NCBI GenBank assembly: GCA_023386855.1
Contig: JAEWIW010000035.1
Location: 1 to 8,505, forward strand
Length of the DNA stretch: 8,505 bases
Direction of reading: 5' to 3'
DNA from: Bacteroidota bacterium
GTDB taxonomy: Bacteria > Bacteroidota > Bacteroidia > Chitinophagales > Chitinophagaceae
The position numbers and the translations under genes were made by a program. The notes beneath the pieces are model-generated. The model worked only from the letters and a program-made list of their open reading frames with translations. It searched no databases and was not told where the DNA came from. Shown here one piece after another: positions 1-6,889 of the stretch. The stretch's first letter is position 1, and every line of letters begins with the position of its first letter.

Positions 1-316
1 TATAGGCATCAGCACCAAGTTCCAGTCCTTCAAGTTTAGCCTGCAGCGTATTTTTTGCTGTAAGCAGGATCACGGGAAGATGACTTAACTCTACGTCCGA
101 CTTAATCCTCCTGCATAATTCAAATCCGTCCATCACCGGCATCATGATATCGCTAACGATAAGGTGCACCGTCGATTGTTTCAGTGTTGAAAGCGCCTGT
201 TCACCATCATAAGCTCTTGCTATTTCATAATCATCGAGCAGGGTGCTTTCAATAAAGTCGATGATATCCCTGTTATCATCCACCAGTAATATTGTCTGTT
301 TCTGCATGTTCAACAT
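1..316 (-). CDS. Response regulator, receiver (REC) domain, C-terminal part beyond the window
   Basis: This is the phosphoacceptor partner of the sensor kinase just upstream on the same strand. About 105 residues are visible and they form most of a REC domain. The acidic pocket is the DD pair in ILLVDDN (residues 13-14). The phosphoacceptor is Asp56 in SDIMMPVMDG, the conserved Thr86 lies in LLTAK, and GLELGADAY leads toward the conserved Lys, which falls outside the window. Two in-frame starts exist: ATG at 316 (MLNMQK) and ATG at 307 (MQK). The AAAAGG run directly abuts the first and lies 9 bases before the second, so 307 is slightly better placed by ribosome-binding logic. The kinase stop (323-321) is 4 or 13 bases upstream in another frame, which implies translational coupling. 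The output domain is not visible; an AraC-type HTH would be usual in this setting, but that is inference. Confidence 0.9.
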   Translation of the reverse strand, partial: MLNMQKQTILLVDDNRDIIDFIESTLLDDYEIARAYDGEQALSTLKQSTVHLIVSDIMMPVMDGFELCRRIKSDVELSHLPVILLTAKNTLQAKLEGLELGADAY

Positions 317-320
317 CCTT

Positions 321-1745
321 TTAATTCCTGAAAACGGGAACAAGTGGCATAGATAAAATAAAAACATTTACCGCTTCATCTTGCTGGTCCATACATAATT
401 TTCCTCCATGCAGTTCTGCCAGTGATCTTGAAAGCGTCAGTCCAATTCCAGTTCCTGTTAACTTGCTGGTTTCTTTTCCGCGGTAAAAGCTCTTAAATAT
501 ATGCTCTCTTTCTTCCAGCGGAATAACGGGGCCATCATTTTTAAATATGATTTCATAAAAACTGCTACCAGCCTGCGGCAATTTCAATTCAACATTAACC
601 CATCGCGAGGCATATTTGATGGCATTATCCCAAAGATTGCTTAATATCTTATTGAAGGTTTCCAGGTCAACATGCGCATAGAAATGTTCGGGTATATCGA
701 CTTCAAGAACCAATGTCCTTTGCATGGCCGCTTCCAGGAAATTATTCTGGTGATCAGCGAGCAATTGTGAAATGTCTTCTCTTGAAAGATTTAGCAGGAA
801 GCCATTCATTTCAGTTTTCCTGAAATCAAGCAACTGGCTGCTCAGGTGCAATAAACGCTCGGTGTTCCTGTTCATGATCTCAAGACTTCTTTTGATCGCC
901 GGAACCTGGTCAACCTTTCCCATGATATTTTCCATTGGTCCCTTGATCAGCGTTAATGGCGTCCGAATCTCGTGTGCTACGTTGGTAAAGAACTGGATCT
1001 TGTCCTGGTAATTTTCTCTTTCTTTCTGGAATTCGAGTCGCTCCAAAATTGCCCTGTGCTTTTCTTTTGATCGCCTGGTGATTTCCCGGATGACCAGGTA
1101 AGCGATCAATAATATGACGATCGCATATATCGTATACGCCCACCATGTTTGCCATAAGGGAGGCAGTACAATGATCTTTAAAGTTGCCGGTTTACCTGTG
1201 AGGCCTGAATTGGATTCTATTGCCGACACACTGAATTCATAAGTGCCCGGGTCCAATTCTGTAAAATATACTTTCCTGTTTGTTTCAAGATGCGTCCAGG
1301 TCTTGTCTAACCCTTCCATCCGGTACACATATTTTATCGAGTTGGGGGCAGTATAACTGAGTGCCGCAAAATCAATACTGAAAGAGGATTGCGAGTGATC
1401 AAGAATCATCCTGTCGGTAAAGCTGATGGATTGTTGCAGAGGCGATCCTTTTTCTCCAATGGGCAGTTCCTTATTGTACACCTGGAACCCTGTCAGGAAC
1501 ACAGGTGCAGCATAATCGAATTTTTTGATGGAATCCGGGTGAAAAGTGATGAGCCCCTTTGCACTTCCAAAATACATTTGCCCCTGCTTATCCATGAAAC
1601 CAGAATTGTAATTGAACTGGTCGGTCAATAGTCCATGCGTTTTGGTATATATTTTTATCTTACCACTGGAAGGTGAATATTCAACCAGTCCTTTTGATGT
1701 ACTTACCCAAAGGTTGCCTGTCTTGTCTTCCAATATGGAATACAC
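321..1745 (-). CDS. Hybrid-type sensor histidine kinase, C-terminal piece (propeller end, Y_Y_Y, TM, HisKA, HATPase_c)
   Basis: This is the 3' part of a broken sensor kinase gene. The frame is open from 1895; the ATG at 1745 is only an internal Met, because the piece has no signal peptide and begins inside a propeller blade. Residues counted from that Met: two Reg_prop blades (LWVSTSKGLVEYS, MYFGSAKGLITFH) at about 10-70, a Y_Y_Y domain at about 135-194, a transmembrane helix at about 203-219, and a coiled linker. HisKA follows with phosphoacceptor His258 in FFTNVAHEIRTPLTLI. HATPase_c has an N box (NKILSNLWDNAIKYAS, about 365-380), an atypical G1 segment (KNDGPVIP), an F box (IFKSFYRG) and a G2 box (GTGIGLTLSRS). 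All residues needed for ATP binding and autophosphorylation appear present. The protein stops a few residues after the kinase core, with no fused receiver. Fused to the upstream piece it would be an inner-membrane periplasmic sensor that probably controls the divergent SusC/SusD operon (inference). Confidence 0.85.
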   Translation of the reverse strand: MYSILEDKTGNLWVSTSKGLVEYSPSSGKIKIYTKTHGLLTDQFNYNSGFMDKQGQMYFGSAKGLITFHPDSIKKFDYAAPVFLTGFQVYNKELPIGEKGSPLQQSISFTDRMILDHSQSSFSIDFAALSYTAPNSIKYVYRMEGLDKTWTHLETNRKVYFTELDPGTYEFSVSAIESNSGLTGKPATLKIIVLPPLWQTWWAYTIYAIVILLIAYLVIREITRRSKEKHRAILERLEFQKERENYQDKIQFFTNVAHEIRTPLTLIKGPMENIMGKVDQVPAIKRSLEIMNRNTERLLHLSSQLLDFRKTEMNGFLLNLSREDISQLLADHQNNFLEAAMQRTLVLEVDIPEHFYAHVDLETFNKILSNLWDNAIKYASRWVNVELKLPQAGSSFYEIIFKNDGPVIPLEEREHIFKSFYRGKETSKLTGTGIGLTLSRSLAELHGGKLCMDQQDEAVNVFILSMPLVPVFRN

Positions 1746-1831
1746 AACGTTTGATGGAAGACCTTCTTTATAAGTGATGGTATGAAACCCTTTTGAATTT
1801 TTATCATATCTCGATAAACCTGCCTCGGTTG

Positions 1832-1895
1832 CTACCCATATAGTTCCATTGCGCGATTTGAAGATGGTATTGATGATATTCCCCGGCGGCTTGAA
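1832..1895 (-). other. Frameshift site interrupting the sensor kinase gene
   Basis: The two open frames of the kinase overlap only here. The downstream frame has a TAG at 1898-1896 and the upstream frame ends at TAG 1834-1832, so the frame change must fall between them. Sequence similarity to propeller repeats puts it before about 1880. On the coding strand the bases read GCCGCCGGGGAATATC, with a G4 run at 1884-1881. Adding one base (for example a fifth G) gives CGC CGG GGG AAT ATC and restores an uninterrupted frame of about 1042 codons. No convincing canonical slippery heptamer is present. The choices are a sequencing or assembly error in a homopolymer, a recent inactivating deletion, or an unusual -1 recoding site; the first two are more likely. 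Confidence 0.85.
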
Positions 1896-3448
1896 CTATT
1901 TCCTGGTTCAGCGAGTAATTGTTCCGAGGTTCCTGATGCCAGGTTAAAACGGAATATGCCGTCACCATAAGTGCCCGCCCATATCGTTCCGTCTTCCTCT
2001 TCATTCAATGCACGGTAAAAAACTTTTTTGATTTGTGTGAACAGGCTGAACCTGCCTGTTTTCCTGTTGTATTCGTACAGTCCCTGGTCGGTGGCAGTAA
2101 GAATGTTATTATTGCGGGTTTTAAAAAGACTGTAAATAAAATTGCTGCCCAGCCCCGAATTGGAAGTATTAAAATGTTTGATTTTTTTTCCTGTTTTCCT
2201 GTTGAGGACATCCAGTCCATGCAGGTATGTTCCCACCCAAACTTCATCACCATCAACCAGCAATCCATGAATATTTGAAAACGTTATACTGTTATTACCG
2301 TGGCCTGTATTGAAGTTGGTGAATTTTCCTGTTGATGCGTCCAGTTTATTTAATCCTGCATCTTCAGTTCCAATCCAGATATTTCCATCTTCATCATTAC
2401 AGATCTCTCTTACTGCGTAACCACTGATGGAATTCTTACCGGTAACAGGGAAATACTTCCTGAAGCTTACATACTGCCTGGGATAATAATTGATACCACC
2501 AAAATAGGTTCCCGCCCAGATGCCGCCTTCCCTGTCCCTGCATAAAGTATGAACAATATTATCCGAAAGCGTATAAGGATTATTTGGATCACGCGAAAGG
2601 TTTTTTACCCTTCCGGTTTTGATATCCAGTATATAGATCCCCGACTGCGAGGCGATCCAGTATTCACCTGCATTATTGCCGATGATATCCCTTACAATGA
2701 TCCCTGTATTATCATTGTTCTTGGTAAGCAGGTCTTTTATTGCATGGCTTTTTATATGGAATGATTTCAATCCTTCATTTAACGTACCCACAAGCAGTAT
2801 ATCATTTCCGGTATCGTACAAGGATTCTATCCACTTGGAAACAGTATGCGGCTTGCGATCAAAAAGATCATACTCGGTAAAATCATCTGTTCCATTATTA
2901 TACTTACCGATGGTTCCGGCAGAAGTAGCAACCCATAAAGTTTTATCCCTTGTAAAGCAATAAGAAGTTACTTCCTTATCTATTTTAAACTGCTTAACTA
3001 TGCCACTCCGAAGATCATAACGGTAAAGGGTATACAGCGATATATACCAAAGTCCATTGCCATGAACCCTGAGGTTCCTGATCGATACATTTCCCGCAGT
3101 ACTGAGTTGTTCGAATTTTTCTGTTCTTTCATTGAGCTGGTACAATCCTCTTTCTGTTCCCACCCATAAAGTATGTTGATCATCTTCTGCAAGGCAGGTA
3201 ATGGCATTGCTTCCAATGCTTGAACTTATTTCAGGTATATTCCTGAATACTTTAAATGAATATCCATCGAACCTGTTCAGTCCATCGCGTGTACCAAACC
3301 ACATGAACCCGTTATGATCCTGTAGACTGCACATAACGGCATTATTACTCAATCCATTCTCTACCTGGTAATGTGTAAAATAATAGGGTTGTGCAATTGA
3401 GATCTTCTGCAGGAAGAATGTAAAAAATATTATGGCTACTATCCTCAT
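1832..3448 (-). CDS. Hybrid-type sensor histidine kinase, N-terminal periplasmic piece, ends by frameshift
   Basis: This is the 5' part of the same sensor kinase gene. The N-terminus MRIVAIIFFTFFLQKISIA is a clear signal peptide with likely cleavage after Ala19, which supports the ATG at 3448. The rest is a chain of Reg_prop propeller repeats with the signature (I/L/W)WxGTxxGLxxxx. Eleven are visible, including MWFGTRDGLNRFD (49-61), LWVGTERGLYQLN (94-106), IWAGTYFGGINYY (310-322), IWIGTEDAGLNKLD (357-370), VWVGTYLHGLDVLN (403-416) and IWAGTYGDGIFRFN (489-502). Three more are encoded after the frame break, giving 14, the number expected for two seven-bladed propellers. From about residue 522 the reading (GISSIPSSNRAMELYG, then TAG) no longer resembles the family. 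The same bases read one frame over give NIINTIFKSRNGTIWVAT, a typical next blade. As it stands this piece would be a secreted propeller with no membrane anchor or kinase. Confidence 0.85.
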   Translation of the reverse strand: MRIVAIIFFTFFLQKISIAQPYYFTHYQVENGLSNNAVMCSLQDHNGFMWFGTRDGLNRFDGYSFKVFRNIPEISSSIGSNAITCLAEDDQHTLWVGTERGLYQLNERTEKFEQLSTAGNVSIRNLRVHGNGLWYISLYTLYRYDLRSGIVKQFKIDKEVTSYCFTRDKTLWVATSAGTIGKYNNGTDDFTEYDLFDRKPHTVSKWIESLYDTGNDILLVGTLNEGLKSFHIKSHAIKDLLTKNNDNTGIIVRDIIGNNAGEYWIASQSGIYILDIKTGRVKNLSRDPNNPYTLSDNIVHTLCRDREGGIWAGTYFGGINYYPRQYVSFRKYFPVTGKNSISGYAVREICNDEDGNIWIGTEDAGLNKLDASTGKFTNFNTGHGNNSITFSNIHGLLVDGDEVWVGTYLHGLDVLNRKTGKKIKHFNTSNSGLGSNFIYSLFKTRNNNILTATDQGLYEYNRKTGRFSLFTQIKKVFYRALNEEEDGTIWAGTYGDGIFRFNLASGTSEQLLAEPGNSSSRRGISSIPSSNRAMELYG

Positions 3449-3640
3449 TGTACCGGCAATCAGTGGATGAATGTACGAAATGACATTCTAAGCCGTGGAA
3501 GGTACAGGTAAATACTTAGTGCAACATGGAGGTGAATCATCTTTGAGACAAAAATGTCAAAAATTGAAACAAAATAGAACGTTGTTTAAAAAACTAACTA
3601 TTCTATTTGTAGCATTATTTGGATTAAATATTGCTTAGCC
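3449..3640. promoter_or_regulatory. Divergent intergenic region between the sensor kinase and the SusD-SusC operon
   Basis: This 192-base A/T-rich spacer separates the minus-strand kinase from the plus-strand uptake operon and must hold both promoters. For the plus strand, TCTATTTG at 3602-3609 matches five of the six fixed positions of the Bacteroidota -7 element TAnnTTTG. A TTG at 3582-3584 lies 17 bases upstream as a possible -33 element. This would place transcription start about 25 bases before the SusD start codon. A second TATTTG occurs at 3616-3621. On the minus strand only weak matches are visible, around 3549-3580. The element assignment is from consensus matching by eye. Confidence 0.45.
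3569..3610. repeat. Inverted repeat in the divergent promoter region
   Basis: The left arm ACAAAATAGAA (3569-3579) and right arm TTCTATTTGT (3601-3610) are reverse complements except for one extra A in the left arm. The inner 8 bases (3572-3579 and 3601-3608) match perfectly. The arms are 21 bases apart, about two helical turns, and centred near 3590. The right arm overlaps the candidate -7 element of the operon. It could be a binding site for a dimeric regulator, or simply two mirror-image promoter elements. Confidence 0.5.
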
Positions 3641-5395
3641 ATGGTTCCCTCTATCCCTGCAATCGCCCGATTAAGGTTTGCTGCATTGTTAGTTATCGTA
3701 CTGGCTTCCTGTAATAAGGCGGGTTTTCTTGATCCCACTGTTACCTCAAGCCTTAACGAGGAAACTACTTTTTCCGACAGTGCCAACTCGATGGCTTTCC
3801 TGAATAATATTTATGGAGGTATTGGCTTTGCCACTGATCCGCGCCGTTTTTCTGGTTCTGGTTTTGCTGCGGGCCTTGATGCTTCCAGCGATGAGGCCGA
3901 AGGTCCGAATGCATCGAGTGTAAACGGGTTCATCCAGTTTGCTTCCGGTTCGGTTAACCCTACCATCGTTCCGGATGATGCCTGGAGTGTTCCCTATGCA
4001 AACATCCGGGCGGTTAACCAGTTCTTAAAGCATCTTCCCAAAATTCCTTTTTCTGCTTCGCTAAAACAGCGTACAGAAGCTGAAGCGCGTTTCCTGAGAG
4101 CCTGGTATTATGCCATGATGCTACAGCACTACGGGGGTGTTCCCCTTATCGGCGATACCGTTTTTACTGCTTCCGATAAGATCAATGTTACCCGTAACAG
4201 TTATAGCGAGTGCGTCGATTATATTCTTTCTGAATGTGATTTTGCTGCATCCGTTTTACCCAATACTCAATCGGGTTCCTTGTATGGCCGGGTAAGTAAA
4301 GGGGCCTGTCTTGCCCTTAAATCAAGGGTATTACTTTTTGCCGCAAGTCCATTATTCAATAATGGAGGACTGGCCCAGGACCCTGCGCTGGCTTCAGTTG
4401 TAGCTTATCCCGATAGTGATCCAATGCGCTGGAAGCTGGCAGCTGATGCCGCAAGGGCAGTGATAGCGCTGAACTCCTATTCATTGTATTATGATTCAAC
4501 CACTATCCCCGGTGAAAAAGGATACGGCTTCCAGAAATTATTTACCCAGCGCTATACTACCGAATTCATCTTATCCAGGATGATGGGACAGAATAAGTAC
4601 CTTGAATCATTGTGGGATGTTCCCTCACGTGGTGGCAGTGGTGGTCCATTCCCTTACCAGGAGATCGTTGATGCATTTCCAATGAGCAATGGGATTCCCA
4701 TTACTGATCCTGCATCGGGGTATGATCCTGCACATCCCTATTATAACCGTGATCCCCGGTTGAATTATTCCATTATTCATGACTCAACGCTGCGAACCGT
4801 ATTTGGTGCCAACCAGCCCAGTCCTGTTTTATTATACACCAACACTGCTGCGAACCCACCTGTTGCAGCCAGTGGTGACGCGGTTTTCAAGGGAACACCT
4901 ACCGGCTATTATATTTTCAAAATGATGGATCCCAACGTGATCAATAATAGCCTTAATGAAAGTTCACGTTGCCTTCCGTTAATAAGATATGCCGAGATCC
5001 TGCTGAATTTTGCAGAAGCAACAAACGAATATGATGGTCCAACTACAGAGGTTTACCAGGCTGTTGAAGCCATCAGGCAAAGAGCAGGGCTTCGTCCTTT
5101 TGAACTTCCCCGCAATTTGAGCAAGGACGATATGCGCAAGGTTATCCAGGATGAAAGAAGGATCGAGCTTGCTTTTGAAGGTCATCGCTTCTTTGATGTA
5201 AGAAGGTGGATGATCGCTGAAAATACCGAGAACAAGCAGATGCATGGTATGGAAGTAAAAAGAAATGGCGAGCAGGTGAGCTATCATCCCTTCAACGTGC
5301 GCAAGCATTCTTTTACTAAAGCCATGTACCTGTGGCCACTTCCACTAAAGGAGATCGCCAAATCACCCGAGCTCTTACAGAACCCTTTATACTAA
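3641..5395 (+). CDS. SusD/RagB family nutrient-binding outer-membrane lipoprotein
   Basis: SusD proteins are surface lipoproteins that cap a SusC transporter and bind the incoming glycan or other nutrient. This 584-residue protein is of normal family length and appears intact. The start gives a signal peptide with a lipobox, VLASC, with lipidated Cys24; no other ATG fits better. Family hallmarks are AEARFLRAWYYAMMLQHYGGVPLI (about 147-170, the TPR-helix region), the C-terminal SusD segment LPLIRYAEILLNFAEATNE (445-463), AVEAIRQRAGL (474-484), DERRIELAFEGHRFFDVRRW (504-523), and the terminal WPLPLKEIAKSPELLQNPLY. It is the first gene of the operon; the next gene starts 31 bases after its stop. 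Position ahead of SusC is unusual. Substrate specificity cannot be read from the sequence. Confidence 0.95.
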   Translation: MVPSIPAIARLRFAALLVIVLASCNKAGFLDPTVTSSLNEETTFSDSANSMAFLNNIYGGIGFATDPRRFSGSGFAAGLDASSDEAEGPNASSVNGFIQFASGSVNPTIVPDDAWSVPYANIRAVNQFLKHLPKIPFSASLKQRTEAEARFLRAWYYAMMLQHYGGVPLIGDTVFTASDKINVTRNSYSECVDYILSECDFAASVLPNTQSGSLYGRVSKGACLALKSRVLLFAASPLFNNGGLAQDPALASVVAYPDSDPMRWKLAADAARAVIALNSYSLYYDSTTIPGEKGYGFQKLFTQRYTTEFILSRMMGQNKYLESLWDVPSRGGSGGPFPYQEIVDAFPMSNGIPITDPASGYDPAHPYYNRDPRLNYSIIHDSTLRTVFGANQPSPVLLYTNTAANPPVAASGDAVFKGTPTGYYIFKMMDPNVINNSLNESSRCLPLIRYAEILLNFAEATNEYDGPTTEVYQAVEAIRQRAGLRPFELPRNLSKDDMRKVIQDERRIELAFEGHRFFDVRRWMIAENTENKQMHGMEVKRNGEQVSYHPFNVRKHSFTKAMYLWPLPLKEIAKSPELLQNPLY

Positions 5396-5426
5396 CTGAT
5401 TTTTTGCACCAGCTAACAATGCTTTT

Positions 5427-5852
5427 ATGAAAAAGTTACTCACTGTATCATTCCTGGTCATGCTGATATTTTCCCTTTCCTGTAAAAAGGAAACGGTGAC
5501 CATCCCCGATGAGCCGCTTAAATCCATCGAGGGCAACTGGAAGATCATCAAGGCGCTGAGGAATGGAACGGATCTTACCAACCGCTTTGATTTTTCAAAA
5601 TTCAGGATCAGCTTCACCGACAAGTCGTACGCAGTTTCCAATGCCGTACCCTTTCTTGTAAGCAAGGATGGAGAATGGTCATTCGACGATCCTGTATATC
5701 CTTTTAAGATGTCGTTTGTTGAACAGGGCAAGCAGCCTGTTACTTCAACGATACAGTACCCGGTAGTGAAGGGTGTGCGTAATATCATTATTTCTTTCAG
5801 CCCCGGTTGTACACTGAACACTTACCAGTACACCCTGCAGAAAGCCGATTAA
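5427..5852 (+). CDS. Small lipoprotein, DUF5004-like
   Basis: A 141-residue lipoprotein. The signal peptide MKKLLTVSFLVMLIFSLSC ends with Cys19 as the likely lipidated residue (lipobox SLSC, slightly off consensus), followed by KKE. The mature part has a lipocalin-like look: GNWKIIKALRNGTDLTNRFDFSKF, then a middle DGEWSFDDPVYPFKMSF and a C-terminal beta-rich stretch ending NTYQYTLQKAD. The pattern GxWKIxKAxRNGTDLT...FDFSxFRI...WxFDDPxYPF resembles, from memory, DUF5004 proteins encoded near SusC/SusD in Bacteroidota; this was not verified by a search. It sits between SusD and the DUF4961-like gene with gaps of 31 and 27 bases, so it is co-transcribed. A role as an accessory surface binding protein of the uptake complex is inference; no enzymatic motif is seen. 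Confidence 0.75.
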   Translation: MKKLLTVSFLVMLIFSLSCKKETVTIPDEPLKSIEGNWKIIKALRNGTDLTNRFDFSKFRISFTDKSYAVSNAVPFLVSKDGEWSFDDPVYPFKMSFVEQGKQPVTSTIQYPVVKGVRNIIISFSPGCTLNTYQYTLQKAD

Positions 5853-5879
5853 AACGATTGTAAGCTTAAAATATATTCC

Positions 5880-6860
5880 ATGAAATTTTTCAGATCAAAG
5901 AAGGTGCTTAACTACCTGGTTCGTGCAGTTGCCACGATGATCGTTATCCTGATCATCAGTTGCAGTATGACCATCGATAGTGTAGTGCAGCCTTCCACCA
6001 TCAATGGTGGTGAAATACTTCCCGTTACACTGAATGTTACCGTTACCACGAATGAAAGCCAGACTTCCAAATTCATGGTTGCCGTACTGGTTCCTAAAAT
6101 GTGGCATGTTGCTTCTACTGCCACCATCACTTTTACCAGTGATATCACTACCGGGCCGCAGTCTATGACCGCCATTCCTGATGGTACCCCGGCTCCTAAA
6201 GGCAATGGACTGAACTGGCCCAACCTGCTTGCTTCCAAGATTGGTAATGGTGGAAACCTGATCAGCGACTGGGAATGGGTTGCATTTTATTCCAATGCTG
6301 ATTTTACCCTTGGTGGTAATGTAACTGTTCATGCTACCGTAAGCATCAACATACCTGTTACCAATGATAACCTTTCTTTCAAGATGGGTTATGCAGTGGC
6401 CAACAGCACTGATGGTTTGAGTGGCACCGATCGATATGGAACCTATTTCCCCGGTTGCCTTAGGGTAGTGGGCGATGGAGACCTTATTGATTTCTGTAAT
6501 CCACAGCTTGCCACTATTGAACCACGCACTGCACTTGATAATGATATCATCACTGTAGGGTTTGACGGCGGTGTTGTCGCCAATGAACTGGAAAATGCCA
6601 GCGCTGTTTATCTCTGTGCAACAGGAATCACTACCAATGGTGAAAACATCGAAGTATGCCAGCAGGTGCCTGCATCAAAATTGGTTTTCCTTGGTGCAGG
6701 AAGATGGCGGATCGACATATGGCCAAGAAGTTTCTTTTCACTGAATGATGATCAAACCCTGGCCAGGATGGAATATTTTTTCACCAACGAAACAGGGAAC
6801 ATAAAAATTGGCTATGGAGGCGGAAGCACACCCTTCCTCTACACTTTCAAATGCCAGTAG
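5880..6860 (+). CDS. Lipoprotein, DUF4961-like, possible surface ligand-binding protein
   Basis: A 326-residue protein with a positively charged N-terminus (MKFFRSKK), a hydrophobic stretch and lipobox LIISC with Cys28 as the likely lipid anchor. The N-terminal half (about 30-195) is Thr/Val/Asn-rich and predicted mostly beta strand, immunoglobulin-like in appearance. After a link near IEPRTALDND, the C-terminal module (about 215-326) contains ITVGFDGG, VYLCATGITTNGE, RWRIDIWPRSFF and YFFTNETGNIKIG. This arrangement recalls the beta-sandwich module found near the N-terminus of some Bacteroidota amylase-like proteins and in DUF4961 proteins; that is recalled family knowledge, not a search result. 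Four Cys in the mature C-terminal part may form disulfides. No catalytic motif is seen. It lies between the DUF5004-like gene and SusC, 29 bases before the latter, so it likely acts with them at the cell surface. Confidence 0.7.
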   Translation: MKFFRSKKVLNYLVRAVATMIVILIISCSMTIDSVVQPSTINGGEILPVTLNVTVTTNESQTSKFMVAVLVPKMWHVASTATITFTSDITTGPQSMTAIPDGTPAPKGNGLNWPNLLASKIGNGGNLISDWEWVAFYSNADFTLGGNVTVHATVSINIPVTNDNLSFKMGYAVANSTDGLSGTDRYGTYFPGCLRVVGDGDLIDFCNPQLATIEPRTALDNDIITVGFDGGVVANELENASAVYLCATGITTNGENIEVCQQVPASKLVFLGAGRWRIDIWPRSFFSLNDDQTLARMEYFFTNETGNIKIGYGGGSTPFLYTFKCQ

Positions 6861-6889
6861 AATCTAACATGCACCATTAAAAATAATTT

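Noticed and set aside
1881..1890. Programmed -1 ribosomal frameshift site
   Set aside because: The sequence around the G4 run (CGC CGG GGA ATA) does not fit the X XXY YYZ pattern and no clear downstream stem was seen, so it is kept only as a minor alternative to a simple indel.
1804..2004. A 66-codon minus-strand frame across the frameshift region
   Set aside because: It is the third frame of the kinase region, begins inside the propeller sequence, shows no propeller motif, and does not bridge the two kinase pieces.
5396..5426. Terminator or promoter between SusD and the next gene
   Set aside because: The gap is only 31 bases, with a T-run but no hairpin before it, so the genes are treated as one operon.
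5387..5821. A 144-codon open frame on the minus strand
   Set aside because: It lies fully antisense to the DUF5004-like lipoprotein gene, has no recognisable domain, and the plus-strand gene has a signal peptide and operon spacing.
5895..6332. Minus-strand open frames of 145 and 108 codons
   Set aside because: They are antisense to the DUF4961-like gene, with no family resemblance, and are readings of its Thr/Val-rich codons in other frames.
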